Positions 18,892-28,044 are shown, numbered from the stretch's first letter. The stretch: 64,000 nucleotides of DNA from an uncultured Lachnospiraceae bacterium (GCA_902779505.1 CACZBZ010000001.1:62001-126000); one strand, 5' to 3'. The notes: a model not told the origin generated them from the sequence alone. Made by a program: numbers and translations.

Positions 18892-18920
18892 TTGCGTCAG
18901 GGGGTCAATTGTGATATAAA
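18892..18920 (+). promoter_or_regulatory. Sigma-A promoter of potD
   Basis: There is a -35 TTGCGT at 18892-18897, a 17-base spacer and -10 TATAAA at 18915-18920, 46 bases before the potD start. Confidence 0.6.
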
Positions 18921-18966
18921 TATTTCAGTTTGCTGAAAACAAGTAGTTTTATAGGAGGAGAATGGG

Positions 18967-20019
18967 TTGAAGAAAAAAATTGTCTTTGGCTTAGCTGTTG
19001 TTTTGGCAGCATTTACTCTTGCAGGCTGTGGAAGCCAGGCAGGAAAGAACGGCGAGGTTGTTGTGTACAACTGGGGCGAATACATTGATCCCGATACAAT
19101 CGATATGTTTGAGGAAGAGACGGGAATCAAGGTTGTTTATGATGAATTTGAGACCAATGAGATCATGTATCCAAAGGTTGAGTCAGGTGCAACGGTTTAC
19201 GATGTTATCTGTCCTTCGGATTATATGATTGAAAAGATGATAGAAAACGATCTTCTTGCGGAGATCAACTGGGAGAATATCCCCAACTCATCCAATATAG
19301 GTAAGCAGTATTATGAGTCTGCAAAGGGATTCGATCCCGAGAACAAATATGCTGTTCCTTATTGCTGGGGTACAGTAGGTATTCTCTACAATAAGACAAT
19401 GGTAGATGAACCTGTGGACAGTTGGAATATCCTTTGGGATGAGAAGTACGCTGACAATATTCTTATGCAGGATTCAGTAAGAGATGCTCTTATGGTTGCC
19501 CTCAGAAAAAACGGCTATTCAATGAATACCATGGATGAGAATGAACTCAGAAAGGCAACGGACGATCTTATTGCTCAGAAGCCTCTGGTTCAGGCTTATG
19601 TTGTGGATCAGGTAAGAGATAAGATGATCGGTAATGAGGCGGCCATGGGTGTTATATATTCCGGTGAAGCAATCTTTACTCAGAGAGAGAATCCGGATCT
19701 TGAATATGTTATCCCCAAGGAAGGAACCAATGTATGGCTTGACTGCTGGGTAATTCCCAAGAATGCTGCCAATATGGAAAATGCCGAGAAATTCATTGAT
19801 TTCATGTGCAGACCCGATATTGCACTCAAGAATTTTGAATACATCACATATTCAACACCCAATGAAGCTGCTCAAAAGCTGATCGAGGACGAGGACATCA
19901 AGAATTCAAAGATTGCATTCCCCGATCTGTCACAGTATCAGCTTGAGACATACAGTTATCTGGGAACAGAAGGAGACGACCTTTACAATTCTTTCTGGGA
20001 AGAAGTAAAGTCTAAATAA
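18967..20019 (+). CDS. potD: Spermidine/putrescine ABC transporter substrate-binding lipoprotein
   Basis: The product has 350 residues, translated from TTG at 18967, eight bases after AGGAGG (18953-18958). The nearby ATG at 18962 is in another frame and hits a stop at once. The lipobox LAGC follows the signal peptide. The mature part begins VVVYNWGEYIDPDTIDMFE, a standard PotD/PotF opening, and later has the YAVPYCWGTVG and VIYSGEA ligand-pocket segments. It binds polyamines outside the membrane and feeds the PotABC complex encoded on the opposite strand. The gene is convergent to potC instead of being the last gene of a potABCD operon. Confidence 0.93.
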   Translation: MKKKIVFGLAVVLAAFTLAGCGSQAGKNGEVVVYNWGEYIDPDTIDMFEEETGIKVVYDEFETNEIMYPKVESGATVYDVICPSDYMIEKMIENDLLAEINWENIPNSSNIGKQYYESAKGFDPENKYAVPYCWGTVGILYNKTMVDEPVDSWNILWDEKYADNILMQDSVRDALMVALRKNGYSMNTMDENELRKATDDLIAQKPLVQAYVVDQVRDKMIGNEAAMGVIYSGEAIFTQRENPDLEYVIPKEGTNVWLDCWVIPKNAANMENAEKFIDFMCRPDIALKNFEYITYSTPNEAAQKLIEDEDIKNSKIAFPDLSQYQLETYSYLGTEGDDLYNSFWEEVKSK

Positions 20020-20029
20020 TCATAAAAAT

Positions 20030-20062
20030 AAGCACAGTCAGATTTCAGACTGTGCTTTTTTG
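20030..20062. terminator. Bidirectional terminator between potD and potC
   Basis: The stem AAGCACAGTC (20030-20039) pairs with GACTGTGCTT (20048-20057). T run follows on the plus side and A-rich sequence lies on the other side. It serves both converging genes. Confidence 0.85.
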
Positions 20063-20069
20063 ATGTCTT

Positions 20070-20867
20070 TTAAATGGTCGCTATTACCTGAACCTGCTTG
20101 TTATCCTTGTCATCTTTTGAAGGCTTGTTGATCAAAAGAAGAAGTATCAGTACCGCAATGAATATGATGGTGGATAAAGCATACATCTCAGGCTTTATAC
20201 CCTTTTTAACTTCTGTATAGATCTTGGTTGAAAGTGTATCTATACCCGCGCCCTTTGTGAAGTGAGTAATAATAAAATCATCAAGGCTCATTGTAAAGGC
20301 AAGAAGAAAACCGCTGAGGATGCCCGGCATAAGATCGGGGAGTACCACTTTGAAGAAGGCATAGAGAGGATTGGCTCCAAGGTCCAAGGCTGCCTCATAT
20401 GTATGTACATTAAGCTTGTTCATTCTCGGCATAATACTGAGTATTACATATGGAATATTAAAAGTAATGTGACTTAAAAGTATTGTGCCGAACCCGAACT
20501 TCAATCCCATACTTAAGAAGAGAAGCATAAGGGATATACCTGTAACGATATCCGCGTTAAGCATGGGGATATTTGTAACGCCTATAACAATTGACTTACT
20601 GGTCTTATTAAAATGTCTTAAGCCTATGCAGGCCGCAAGTCCTATTATTGTAGCTATCAAGGATGACAAAAGGGCTATCAGCAGGGTTGTATAGAGTGCC
20701 TGCATAATATCTTCGTTTTTGAAGAGTGAGCCGTACCATTTAATAGAAAAGCCGCCCCATTTAGCTCTGGTTTTGCTTGAGTTAAATGACAAAACAATAA
20801 GTGTAAGTATGGGTGCATAGAGAAAGATCAGTATTAATGTAAGATAGATCTTCTTAATTGTTTTCAT
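20070..20867 (-). CDS. potC: Spermidine/putrescine ABC transporter permease PotC
   Basis: The product has 265 residues with six predicted membrane helices and the BPD_transp_1 EAA loop, EAALDLGANPLYAFFKVVLPDLMPG, which contacts the ATPase. It begins with a short cytoplasmic stretch MKTIKK and ends in a charged tail. The start codon overlaps the potB stop by one base, so translation is coupled. Together with PotB it forms the channel for polyamine uptake. The segment TMSLDDFIITHFTKG is a strong PotC signature. Confidence 0.94.
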   Translation of the reverse strand: MKTIKKIYLTLILIFLYAPILTLIVLSFNSSKTRAKWGGFSIKWYGSLFKNEDIMQALYTTLLIALLSSLIATIIGLAACIGLRHFNKTSKSIVIGVTNIPMLNADIVTGISLMLLFLSMGLKFGFGTILLSHITFNIPYVILSIMPRMNKLNVHTYEAALDLGANPLYAFFKVVLPDLMPGILSGFLLAFTMSLDDFIITHFTKGAGIDTLSTKIYTEVKKGIKPEMYALSTIIFIAVLILLLLINKPSKDDKDNKQVQVIATI

Positions 20868-21685
20868 TACAGAACACCCCCTTCACTGTCTTTATCAAAT
20901 ATTGCACTGCATATCATATTGATGATAATAAAGAGCATCAGTACGATGGACAGACCGGAACCAAGCTGCCAGTTCCCTGTATGTGTGAACTGTTCTTCGA
21001 TAACGTTACCTATAAGAAGGATCTTGCTTCCGCCAAGTATTGTACTTATAACGAAGGATGTTAATGAGGGAACAAATACCATTGTTATACCGGATATGAT
21101 TCCGGGAACAGTAAGAGGAAGAATAACCCTCATAAAGGTCTGGAATCTGTCGGCTCCCAGATCTCTTGCGGCATTGATAACGTCGTCATCTATCTTTGTT
21201 ATTGAATTGTATAAGGGCAGTACCATAAAGGGAAGGAAGTTATATACCATACCCAAGACTATGGCTCCGCCGGTGTTGATTATATTGATGGTGGGCAACC
21301 CTATAAGGGAGAGAATGGTGTTAATCACTCCCGTTTTTTCAAGCAGAGTCTGCCAAGCCAGAGTTCTTAACAGGAAGTTCATCCACATGGGGAGGATGAA
21401 TATGAAAAGGATTACATTGGTCTTGCTGTTAAGGTGAGCCAGTATTGATGCGAGAGGATAGCCCAAAAGCAGGCATATCACGGTGGCAATCAGAGAAAGC
21501 CCCAGTGAAAGCCAAAGAGCTTTGGCGTGTTCCGCAGTAGCAATGGCTGCTATATTCTCAAATGTAAAAGCACCGCTTCTGTCTGTAAGTCCGTAATAGA
21601 ATATCATCAGAAGAGGGATAACTATAAAGGCTACAGCCCAGAAAAGATACGGCCATGTAAGTATCTTAATCTTGTTATTCTTCAA
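20867..21685 (-). CDS. potB: Spermidine/putrescine ABC transporter permease PotB
   Basis: The product has 272 residues with six hydrophobic helices and the ATPase-contact loop NAARDLGADRFQTFMRVILPLTVPG. The motif FLLRTLAWQTLLEKTGVIN is typical of PotB. The 5' end overlaps the potA 3' end by 11 bases and the 3' end overlaps potC by one base, showing a tightly packed minus-strand potA-potB-potC operon. It is one of the two membrane subunits of the polyamine importer. Confidence 0.94.
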   Translation of the reverse strand: MKNNKIKILTWPYLFWAVAFIVIPLLMIFYYGLTDRSGAFTFENIAAIATAEHAKALWLSLGLSLIATVICLLLGYPLASILAHLNSKTNVILFIFILPMWMNFLLRTLAWQTLLEKTGVINTILSLIGLPTINIINTGGAIVLGMVYNFLPFMVLPLYNSITKIDDDVINAARDLGADRFQTFMRVILPLTVPGIISGITMVFVPSLTSFVISTILGGSKILLIGNVIEEQFTHTGNWQLGSGLSIVLMLFIIINMICSAIFDKDSEGGVL

Positions 21686-22748
21686 TGCTTATGGCCTCCT
21701 CATCCTCGCTGGCGGGCTTGTTCATAATCTGGATGTTGAAAGGATCCACATTTATACCCACCTCAGCTCCTACAGGGAACATGGTGGTAGAGTGCACAAG
21801 CCATTCAAAACCGCAGGCCATAACAGACATTTCGTAATGAACACCCTTGAAGATAAGATCGGTTACTTTTCCCGTGATAATTCCTTTTTCGGGAACGGTA
21901 AGGACCACATCTTCGGGACGGATTACAACGTCTACAGGCTTGTTATTGCCGAAACCTGTGTCGACACAGGGGAAATTGGCTCCCAGTATGGATACAAGTT
22001 CATCATGTATGAATACGGCGTCTATTATGTTGGAGTCGCCGATGAAGTCGGCAACAAAAGCATTCTCGGGCTCGTTATATATATCTTCGGGACTTCCTAT
22101 CTGCTGGATATAGCCCTGATTCATTACAACGATGGTGTCAGACATGGTAAGGGCTTCTTCCTGATCGTGTGTAACATAGATGAAAGTGATACCCAGGTCT
22201 TTTTTGAGACGGATAAGCTCATACTGCATGTCCTGACGTAATTTAAGATCCAACGCACCCAGAGGCTCATCAAGCAAAAGCACCTTGGGTTCGTTAACGA
22301 TCGCTCTGGCAATGGCAATACGCTGCTGCTGGCCGCCGGAGAGAGAGTCGGGCATTCTTTTCCCGTAACCCTTAAGATTAACGAGATTAAGAGCATAATC
22401 TATCTTATCTTTGATATATTTGTCTGTCTTGCCCTTTATCTTAAGACCGAAGGCAATATTGTCTTCGATGGTCATATGTGTAAAAAGGGCGTATTTCTGG
22501 AATACTGTATTAAGCTGTCTCTTGTTTGGCGGAAGATTGGTAATGTCCTCACCGTTGAACAATACGCATCCTTTATCGGGAGTTGTAAAACCACCGATGA
22601 TTCTTAATGTGGTTGTTTTACCGCAGCCTGAAGGGCCGAGAAGAGTAAGAAACTCGTTCTCTCTGATATAGAGATCGAGATCGTCCAGAACCAGATCACC
22701 GTCAAATGATTTTGTAATATGTTGAAGATCAATCAACTTATTATTCAA
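21675..22748 (-). CDS. potA: Spermidine/putrescine ABC transporter ATP-binding protein PotA
   Basis: The product has 357 residues. I place the start at TTG 22748 because GGAGG lies at 22761-22757, eight bases before it. The ATG at 22763 would have no ribosome site, as the GGAGG lies inside its own codons. Walker A GPSGCGKTTT, signature LSGGQQQR, Walker B LLLDEPLGALD and switch His in VTHDQEEA are all intact, and a C-terminal TOBE-like regulatory domain follows from about residue 240. It energises polyamine uptake. It is the first gene of potABC. Confidence 0.93.
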   Translation of the reverse strand: MNNKLIDLQHITKSFDGDLVLDDLDLYIRENEFLTLLGPSGCGKTTTLRIIGGFTTPDKGCVLFNGEDITNLPPNKRQLNTVFQKYALFTHMTIEDNIAFGLKIKGKTDKYIKDKIDYALNLVNLKGYGKRMPDSLSGGQQQRIAIARAIVNEPKVLLLDEPLGALDLKLRQDMQYELIRLKKDLGITFIYVTHDQEEALTMSDTIVVMNQGYIQQIGSPEDIYNEPENAFVADFIGDSNIIDAVFIHDELVSILGANFPCVDTGFGNNKPVDVVIRPEDVVLTVPEKGIITGKVTDLIFKGVHYEMSVMACGFEWLVHSTTMFPVGAEVGINVDPFNIQIMNKPASEDEEAISIEE

Positions 22749-22900
22749 TGCAGTATCCTCCATAGCAAAAAAATGGGCATCGCTATCCAAAATGCGCACC
22801 AGCAATATTATAATAGAAAATAGACTAAATAGATACAAAAATTTCGCGAATTATACTATAATTATTACTTGAATAATAGTTGTTTGGGAAAGGAATCGAT

Positions 22901-23947
22901 ATGAAGGATAAATACGTTGCTTATGTGTCCACATATACCCAGGGAGACGACCACGGAATTACCATATATGACGTGGATATGGAAAACGGCAGATTCACTC
23001 TTAAAGACAGGGTAAAAATAACCAATTCATCTTATGTGACCATCTCTCATAACAGGAAATTTCTCTATTCCATAACCGATTTCGGAGTAGAGGGCTACAA
23101 GATAGAAGCCGACGGAAGTCTTACTATCGTTGGCAATTCCACCATCAACGGTATGAGAGGATGCTACCTTTCCACGGACTATGAAGACAGATTCCTCTTT
23201 GTGGCAGGTTATCATGACGGTAAGATTACTGTTCTTAAGCTTAAGGAAGACGGTTCTTTTGACGGAATTTGCGATGAGATATTCCATAAAGGCTGGGGTA
23301 ATATCGCCGAACGTAATTTCAGACCTCATGTTAACTGTGTAAAAATGACCAGAGACAACAAATACCTCTGTGCCGCAGATCTTGGAATGGATTATACGGA
23401 CGTATACAGTGTGGATCATACAACAGGTAAGCTCAAGCTTCTTGACATCATTCACAGTGAGCAGGAGAGTGCTCCAAGACACATTAAGTTCTCAAAAGAC
23501 GGCAGATACATGTATATAGTTCATGAGCTTAAGAATTATATAGATGTGTACTCTTATGAGGATAAAAACGGCGCGCCTGAATTTGAGAAGATACAGACCA
23601 TATCGACCCTTAATGATTATCATGCTTCCAATGCGGCAGCAAGTGCATTGTCTCTTTCTTATGACTTCAATTATATGCTCAGTTCCAATGCAGGAGACAA
23701 TTCCGTTGTTATGTATGAAATAGACAATGAGACAGGAATGCTTGACAAGATGTTCTGTCTGCCGATATCCGGTGATTATCCCAAGGACGTTGCACTTTTC
23801 CCGGATAACAGACATCTGGTAAGCCTTAATCACGAATCAGATACACTTACTTTCTTTACGGTAGATATAGAGAAGAAGCTTATTGTGATGAATCAGAAAG
23901 AGATTAAGGTGGAAAAGCCCAACTGCATTATTTTCCATAAATTATAA
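22901..23947 (+). CDS. Lactonase-family beta-propeller protein (6-phosphogluconolactonase-like)
   Basis: The product has 348 residues from ATG 22901 after AAAGGA; a TTG seven codons earlier is in frame but has no ribosome site. It shows the repeated propeller pattern of the YbhE/Lactonase_7 family, with phrases such as SAPRHIKFSKDGRYMYIVHEL and DYPKDVALFPDNRHLVSLNHES marking individual blades. Family members hydrolyse 6-phosphogluconolactone in the pentose phosphate pathway, but many are unassigned. The stop codon overlaps the next start by one base. No signal peptide is seen, so it is cytoplasmic. Confidence 0.85.
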   Translation: MKDKYVAYVSTYTQGDDHGITIYDVDMENGRFTLKDRVKITNSSYVTISHNRKFLYSITDFGVEGYKIEADGSLTIVGNSTINGMRGCYLSTDYEDRFLFVAGYHDGKITVLKLKEDGSFDGICDEIFHKGWGNIAERNFRPHVNCVKMTRDNKYLCAADLGMDYTDVYSVDHTTGKLKLLDIIHSEQESAPRHIKFSKDGRYMYIVHELKNYIDVYSYEDKNGAPEFEKIQTISTLNDYHASNAAASALSLSYDFNYMLSSNAGDNSVVMYEIDNETGMLDKMFCLPISGDYPKDVALFPDNRHLVSLNHESDTLTFFTVDIEKKLIVMNQKEIKVEKPNCIIFHKL

Positions 23948-24753
23948 TGGTGGACGCCAAGATGGGTGATTATACAGTTAACGCGGGTGGAACCGTATCC
24001 AAATCGGTTCTTAAGAATGTTGCTTTTGCTTCCATGATAATTGATCATTTTTTTGCACTTTTGTTTTTGTATTATGTGCAAAAAGGAGTCATAACATTCA
24101 AATGGGCAGGGGACCTTTACAGAGTCGGCAGGTTTATCGGAAGATTTGCCTTTTATATATTTGCATACATGGTGGCGGATGGGATGAAGCGTTCATCCAA
24201 CAAGCTTAAATACATCCGTAATCTTGCCTTGTTTGCTTTCATATCCGAGATACCCTTTGATTTGGTTCATGAAGGGGTGTTCTTTGACAAGGGCTCACAG
24301 AATGTATTTTTTACCCTTGCTCTCGGAGCAATATCGATATATATTGTTGAGTCTTTTGGGGAAACAAAATGGCCGGCATATATTCTTTGTTCGCTTGTAG
24401 CTTTGTCAGCATATTTTTTAAAATCCGATTACGGCATGGCGGGAGTGCTGCTTATTCTTCTGACATATCTCTGTATTGACGATTATTACAAGATGATTGT
24501 TCTACCGCCTATAGTCTTTATTTTCTTTCATGCTTTGCAATGGTATCTGAAAGGGAACGGTTATGTATTCGATCCCTTGGCATTCTTTAAACAGTTATTC
24601 TCCAGCGTGACGGGAGAGATGCTGGGAATGATATCCTATGTCCTTATATATTTTTATGACGGAAGTAAAGGAAGACAGCTGAATAAGTGGTTTTATTACT
24701 GCATTTATCCGCTACATCTGTTGATTTTCTATTTTATAAAATTGTTAACATAA
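23947..24753 (+). CDS. TraX family membrane protein
   Basis: The product has 268 residues, mostly membrane helices. The opening block LKNVAFASMIIDHFFALLF and the segments GRFAFYIFAYMVADGMKRSSNKLKYIRNLALFAFISEIPFD are the TraX/acyltransferase-like family pattern. Plasmid TraX N-acetylates pilin, but chromosomal relatives in Lachnospiraceae are probably general membrane acyltransferase-like proteins of unknown substrate. Its ATG overlaps the lactonase stop codon, so the two genes are coupled. No conjugation genes are nearby, so a conjugative role is unlikely here. Confidence 0.85.
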   Translation: MVDAKMGDYTVNAGGTVSKSVLKNVAFASMIIDHFFALLFLYYVQKGVITFKWAGDLYRVGRFIGRFAFYIFAYMVADGMKRSSNKLKYIRNLALFAFISEIPFDLVHEGVFFDKGSQNVFFTLALGAISIYIVESFGETKWPAYILCSLVALSAYFLKSDYGMAGVLLILLTYLCIDDYYKMIVLPPIVFIFFHALQWYLKGNGYVFDPLAFFKQLFSSVTGEMLGMISYVLIYFYDGSKGRQLNKWFYYCIYPLHLLIFYFIKLLT

Positions 24754-24758
24754 AGTCG

Positions 24759-24788
24759 TTGTTGTATCTGACCGATATATGCTATAGT
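24759..24788 (+). promoter_or_regulatory. Promoter of the carboxypeptidase gene
   Basis: There is a TGc-extended -10 TATAGT at 24783-24788 and -35 TTGTTG at 24759-24764 with an 18-base spacer, about 48 bases before the start codon. Confidence 0.5.
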
Positions 24789-24835
24789 ATTCCTAAAGGA
24801 TTATAAATAATTCTTATGTTGTGTGGGGTGTAAAA

Positions 24836-25840
24836 ATGGCTTCGTCAGACGGATATGCCAAACAGATAAAGAAACTTCGTAAATTAGCAGCCAAAGGTAA
24901 GGCAGGTCTTTTCATAGCTGCCTGTATTTTGGCTGTTTATGTTATTTTTGGGGCAATATGGCGCCACTTAAAGACTCCTGTATGGAGAATCGCCGTTGCT
25001 CTTACTGTTGTGTGCATTACTTTTATTAATACGAGTTTTTCTGCTGAATCCTACAATGATGTGGTTGACTATGATTCTCTTTACGATGCCTATATGAAGG
25101 ATCCGGAATCGGCTAACGATCTGACTCCCGAAGAACTGATGCAGGCAAGAGACGGCAATGAAATGGCCGGTCTGGACGACCTTATCGCATCAAGAGAAGG
25201 CGAAGTGGAAGTGGAAGAAAAGCAGGAAGAGACAACTCCTGCAGAGGAGATTGTTCCCGAGACTCCCCAGTTTAACAAGAGTGACTGGAATCTTACACTG
25301 GTTAATAAGACACACACCATCCCTGATGATTATACTTTTACTCTCGGAACCATAAAGGGTGCCATGAAGTGCGATGAGCGTATTATTGAACCTCTGACAA
25401 AGATGTTCAAAGATGCCGCCGAAGACGGAATTACTCTTATTGTAATGTCGCCTTACAGAGATATAGCTTTGCAGGAAAAACTATTCGAGAGAAAAATGCA
25501 GAGATATATAGCAAGCGGTTATTCTTACATGGATGCCTACAAGGAAGCATCAGCTGTTGTAACCGTTCCGGGAACCAGTGAGCATCAGTTGGGACTTGCT
25601 CTTGATATTGTCTGTGATTATTACACCGATCTCAGTGCGGGATTCGGAGATACCGAAGCCGGCAAATGGCTCAGGGATAATTCATATAAATATGGTTTTA
25701 TACTCAGATATCCAAAGGAAAAGGAGGATATTACAGGTATAATCTATGAGCCGTGGCATTTCAGATACGTCGGAGTGGAAGCAGCTACGATTATACATGA
25801 CAAAAATATCTGTCTTGAGGAATTCATAGACAGTCTGTAA
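24836..25840 (+). CDS. D-alanyl-D-alanine carboxypeptidase, VanY/M15B type
   Basis: The product has 334 residues, starting at ATG 24836 after GGGGTG. Two hydrophobic stretches (about 24-42 and 50-70) anchor it, followed by an acidic linker. The M15 zinc-peptidase domain has His250 and Asp257 in SEHQLGLALD and His308 in EPWHFRYVG, the complete metal site. It should remove the terminal D-alanine from peptidoglycan stem peptides outside the membrane, trimming cross-link donors. An extended -10 promoter lies upstream. tgt follows after only 9 bases and may be co-transcribed. Confidence 0.92.
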   Translation: MASSDGYAKQIKKLRKLAAKGKAGLFIAACILAVYVIFGAIWRHLKTPVWRIAVALTVVCITFINTSFSAESYNDVVDYDSLYDAYMKDPESANDLTPEELMQARDGNEMAGLDDLIASREGEVEVEEKQEETTPAEEIVPETPQFNKSDWNLTLVNKTHTIPDDYTFTLGTIKGAMKCDERIIEPLTKMFKDAAEDGITLIVMSPYRDIALQEKLFERKMQRYIASGYSYMDAYKEASAVVTVPGTSEHQLGLALDIVCDYYTDLSAGFGDTEAGKWLRDNSYKYGFILRYPKEKEDITGIIYEPWHFRYVGVEAATIIHDKNICLEEFIDSL

Positions 25841-25849
25841 TAGTAATAT

Positions 25850-26986
25850 ATGGCAGAATACAATTTGATAAAAACTGAAGGAAGAGCAAAAAGAGCAGAG
25901 TTCAAAACCGTTCACGGCACTGTGCAGACTCCCGTATTCATGAATGTGGGAACTGCGGCTGCCATTAAGGGAGCGGTGGATGCTTTTGATCTGAAAGATC
26001 TTAAGTGTCAGGTGGAACTGTCCAATACTTATCACCTTCATGTAAGGCCCGGTGACGGGCTGATTAAAGAAATGGGCGGTCTCCACAAATTCATGAACTG
26101 GGACAGGCCCATTCTTACTGACAGCGGAGGATTTCAGGTCTTTTCATTGGCAGGTCTTCGTAAGATAAAAGAAGAAGGTGTAACTTTCCACAGCCATGTG
26201 GACGGAAGAATAATATTCATGGGTCCGGAAGAAAGCATGCAGATTCAGTCCAATCTCGGATCTACCATAGCCATGGCCTTTGACGAGTGCCCGCCATCCA
26301 AGGCTGAGAAGAGTTATGTGCTTCCCTCGGTGGAACGTACCACAAGATGGCTTGAAAGATGTAAAAAAGAGATGGACAGACTTAACGGTCTGGAGGATAC
26401 CATCAATAAGAATCAACTGCTTTTCGGAATCAACCAGGGAGCTGTATTTGATGATATAAGAATTAATCATGCTAAGACCATAAGTGATATGGATCTGGAC
26501 GGATATGCAATCGGCGGTTTGGCTGTTGGCGAATCTCATGAAGAGATGTATCACGTGCTGGAGGAAACCGTTCCTTATCTTCCTCAGAACAAGCCCACAT
26601 ATCTTATGGGTGTGGGAACTCCTGCCAATATACTGGAAGGCGTGGAGCGAGGTGTGGACTTCTTTGACTGTGTGTATCCCACACGTAACGGAAGACACGG
26701 ACATGTATACACCAATGAAGGCAAGCTCAATCTTTTTAATGCAAAATATGAAAAAGATTCAAGGCCTATAGAAGAGGGCTGCGGTTGTCCTGCCTGCAGA
26801 AGATTTTCAAGAGCCTACATAAGACATTTGCTTAAGGCAAAAGAGATGTTGGGCATGCGTCTTTGCGTTATGCATAACCTGTATTTTTACAATACCATGA
26901 TGGAAGAAATCAGAGATGCTCTTGATGCGGGAGACTTCGCTTCATATAAAAAGAAAAAACTCGAGGGTATTGCGCAAAGCGATTAA
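25850..26986 (+). CDS. tgt: Queuine tRNA-ribosyltransferase (tRNA-guanine transglycosylase)
   Basis: The product has 378 residues. The substrate-binding motif TDSGGFQVFSL, the GGLAVGE loop, the DCVYPTRNGRHG segment with the catalytic Asp, and the zinc site CGCPAC...H near the C-terminus are all intact. It exchanges guanine-34 in GUN anticodons for the queuosine precursor preQ1. yajC follows 47 bases downstream, the common tgt-yajC arrangement of bacteria. The start ATG 25850 has only a poor ribosome site (AGTAATAT), suggesting coupling to the upstream gene. Confidence 0.96.
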   Translation: MAEYNLIKTEGRAKRAEFKTVHGTVQTPVFMNVGTAAAIKGAVDAFDLKDLKCQVELSNTYHLHVRPGDGLIKEMGGLHKFMNWDRPILTDSGGFQVFSLAGLRKIKEEGVTFHSHVDGRIIFMGPEESMQIQSNLGSTIAMAFDECPPSKAEKSYVLPSVERTTRWLERCKKEMDRLNGLEDTINKNQLLFGINQGAVFDDIRINHAKTISDMDLDGYAIGGLAVGESHEEMYHVLEETVPYLPQNKPTYLMGVGTPANILEGVERGVDFFDCVYPTRNGRHGHVYTNEGKLNLFNAKYEKDSRPIEEGCGCPACRRFSRAYIRHLLKAKEMLGMRLCVMHNLYFYNTMMEEIRDALDAGDFASYKKKKLEGIAQSD

Positions 26987-27033
26987 ATCCTGTAAGATAT
27001 GACTAATTATTAAAAAACTAAGGAGAAGTAACA

Positions 27034-27327
27034 ATGGCAGATTTTTTAGCAAATAACCAGGGCGTTATGCTCGTAATTTACATAGTTGTCTTCGGACTGA
27101 TAATTTATTTTATGATGGTGAAGCCATCCAAGGACGAACAGAAGAGAACAAAAGCTATGCTTTCCGATCTTGCAATCGGTGACAGCGTACTTACCACAAG
27201 TGGTTTTTATGGCGTGATTATTGATATTGCGGATGATACTGTTATTGTTGAATTCGGTAACAACAAGAATTGCCGTATTCCTATGAACAAATCGGCTATT
27301 TCACAGGTTGAAAAAGCTGAGTCATAA
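27034..27327 (+). CDS. yajC: Preprotein translocase accessory subunit YajC
   Basis: The product has 97 residues: a single membrane helix (about 12-30) followed by RPSK-like MVKPSKDEQKRTKAMLSDLAIGD and a small beta domain, the YajC pattern. It associates with the SecDF-YidC branch of the Sec translocon. The ribosome site AAGGAGAAG precedes ATG 27034. It follows tgt as in most bacteria; secD/secF are not in this window. A terminator lies immediately downstream. Confidence 0.94.
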   Translation: MADFLANNQGVMLVIYIVVFGLIIYFMMVKPSKDEQKRTKAMLSDLAIGDSVLTTSGFYGVIIDIADDTVIVEFGNNKNCRIPMNKSAISQVEKAES

Positions 27328-27372
27328 GAAGGCGGGGATTTAGATCAACGTATATATGATAAATTCAAAAAG

Positions 27373-27400
27373 AAGCTTCCACTTTGTGGGAGCTTTTTTG
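27373..27400 (+). terminator. Terminator after yajC
   Basis: The stem AAGCTTCCAC (27373-27382) pairs with GTGGGAGCTT (27386-27395) with one G-U pair and a T run. Confidence 0.82.
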
Positions 27401-27452
27401 ATGTAAAAAAGCAGACTGCAGATTGATAATCATAGAATGAGAGGCAAACATA

Positions 27453-27998
27453 ATGAAATATTATGAGAAGATTGAACTTAAAGACGGAAGAGAATGTATA
27501 CTCAGAAATTGTACGGAAGCAGACGGCAAGGCGGTACTGGATATTTTTAATCTGACACATGAAGAGACGGACAATCTCCTGTCTTATCCGGATGAGAGCG
27601 CGGTAACGGCAGAAGAAGAGGCGTCATTTTTAAAAGAAAAAGAGGACAGTGACCGGGAAATAGAGATTCTTGCGGAGACAGACGGTAAGATAGCGGGCCT
27701 TGCAGGTCTGTCATCTATCGGGAACAAATACAAAATATGTCACCGTGTTGATTTTGGTATAAGTGTCGCAAAAGAATTCTGGAATCTGGGTATCGGCTCT
27801 GCCCTTTTATCCGCATGCATAAGCTGCGCGAAGGAAGCGGGATATGAGCAGATTGAGCTGAATGTTGTTGCGGACAATCCGGCAGCAATATCGCTATATA
27901 AAAAAGCCGGTTTTGCAGAATTCGGAAGAAATCCCAAAGGATTCAGATCAAGATTCACGGATTATCAGGAGCTGATATATATGCTTAAAGAACTGTAA
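27453..27998 (+). CDS. GNAT family N-acetyltransferase
   Basis: The product has 181 residues. The acetyl-CoA binding region is recognisable in FGISVAKEFWNLGIGSALLSACISCAKE, with the Q/RxxGxG/A loop present as WNLGIGSA, followed by the typical IELNVVADNPAAISLYKKAGFAEFG motif. It would transfer an acetyl group from acetyl-CoA to an amine, perhaps a protein N-terminus or small molecule; the substrate is unknown. The start ATG 27453 follows GAGAGG. It stands alone between the yajC terminator and the leuB promoter region. Confidence 0.88.
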   Translation: MKYYEKIELKDGRECILRNCTEADGKAVLDIFNLTHEETDNLLSYPDESAVTAEEEASFLKEKEDSDREIEILAETDGKIAGLAGLSSIGNKYKICHRVDFGISVAKEFWNLGIGSALLSACISCAKEAGYEQIELNVVADNPAAISLYKKAGFAEFGRNPKGFRSRFTDYQELIYMLKEL

Positions 27999-28029
27999 GG
28001 GTATTGTCAATTGTTTGCTTTGGCTTATG

Positions 28030-28044
28030 ATAACTTGGAGTTAT
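28030..28044 (+). promoter_or_regulatory. LysR-type operator in front of leuB-ilvD-ilvB
   Basis: The perfect palindrome ATAAC-ttgga-GTTAT contains the LysR T-N11-A signature. Its centre (28037) is 53 bases before the -10 box at 28090, so about -65 from the expected transcription start. The same motif occurs in front of ilvN-ilvC and between lysR and leuC. Confidence 0.75.

Noticed and set aside
18962..18964. ATG at 18962 as the potD start
   Set aside because: Out of frame with potD and followed by a stop two codons later.
23947..24753. TraX as evidence for a conjugative element
   Set aside because: No relaxase, integrase, transfer gene or attachment repeat is present in the surroundings; chromosomal TraX relatives are common in this family.
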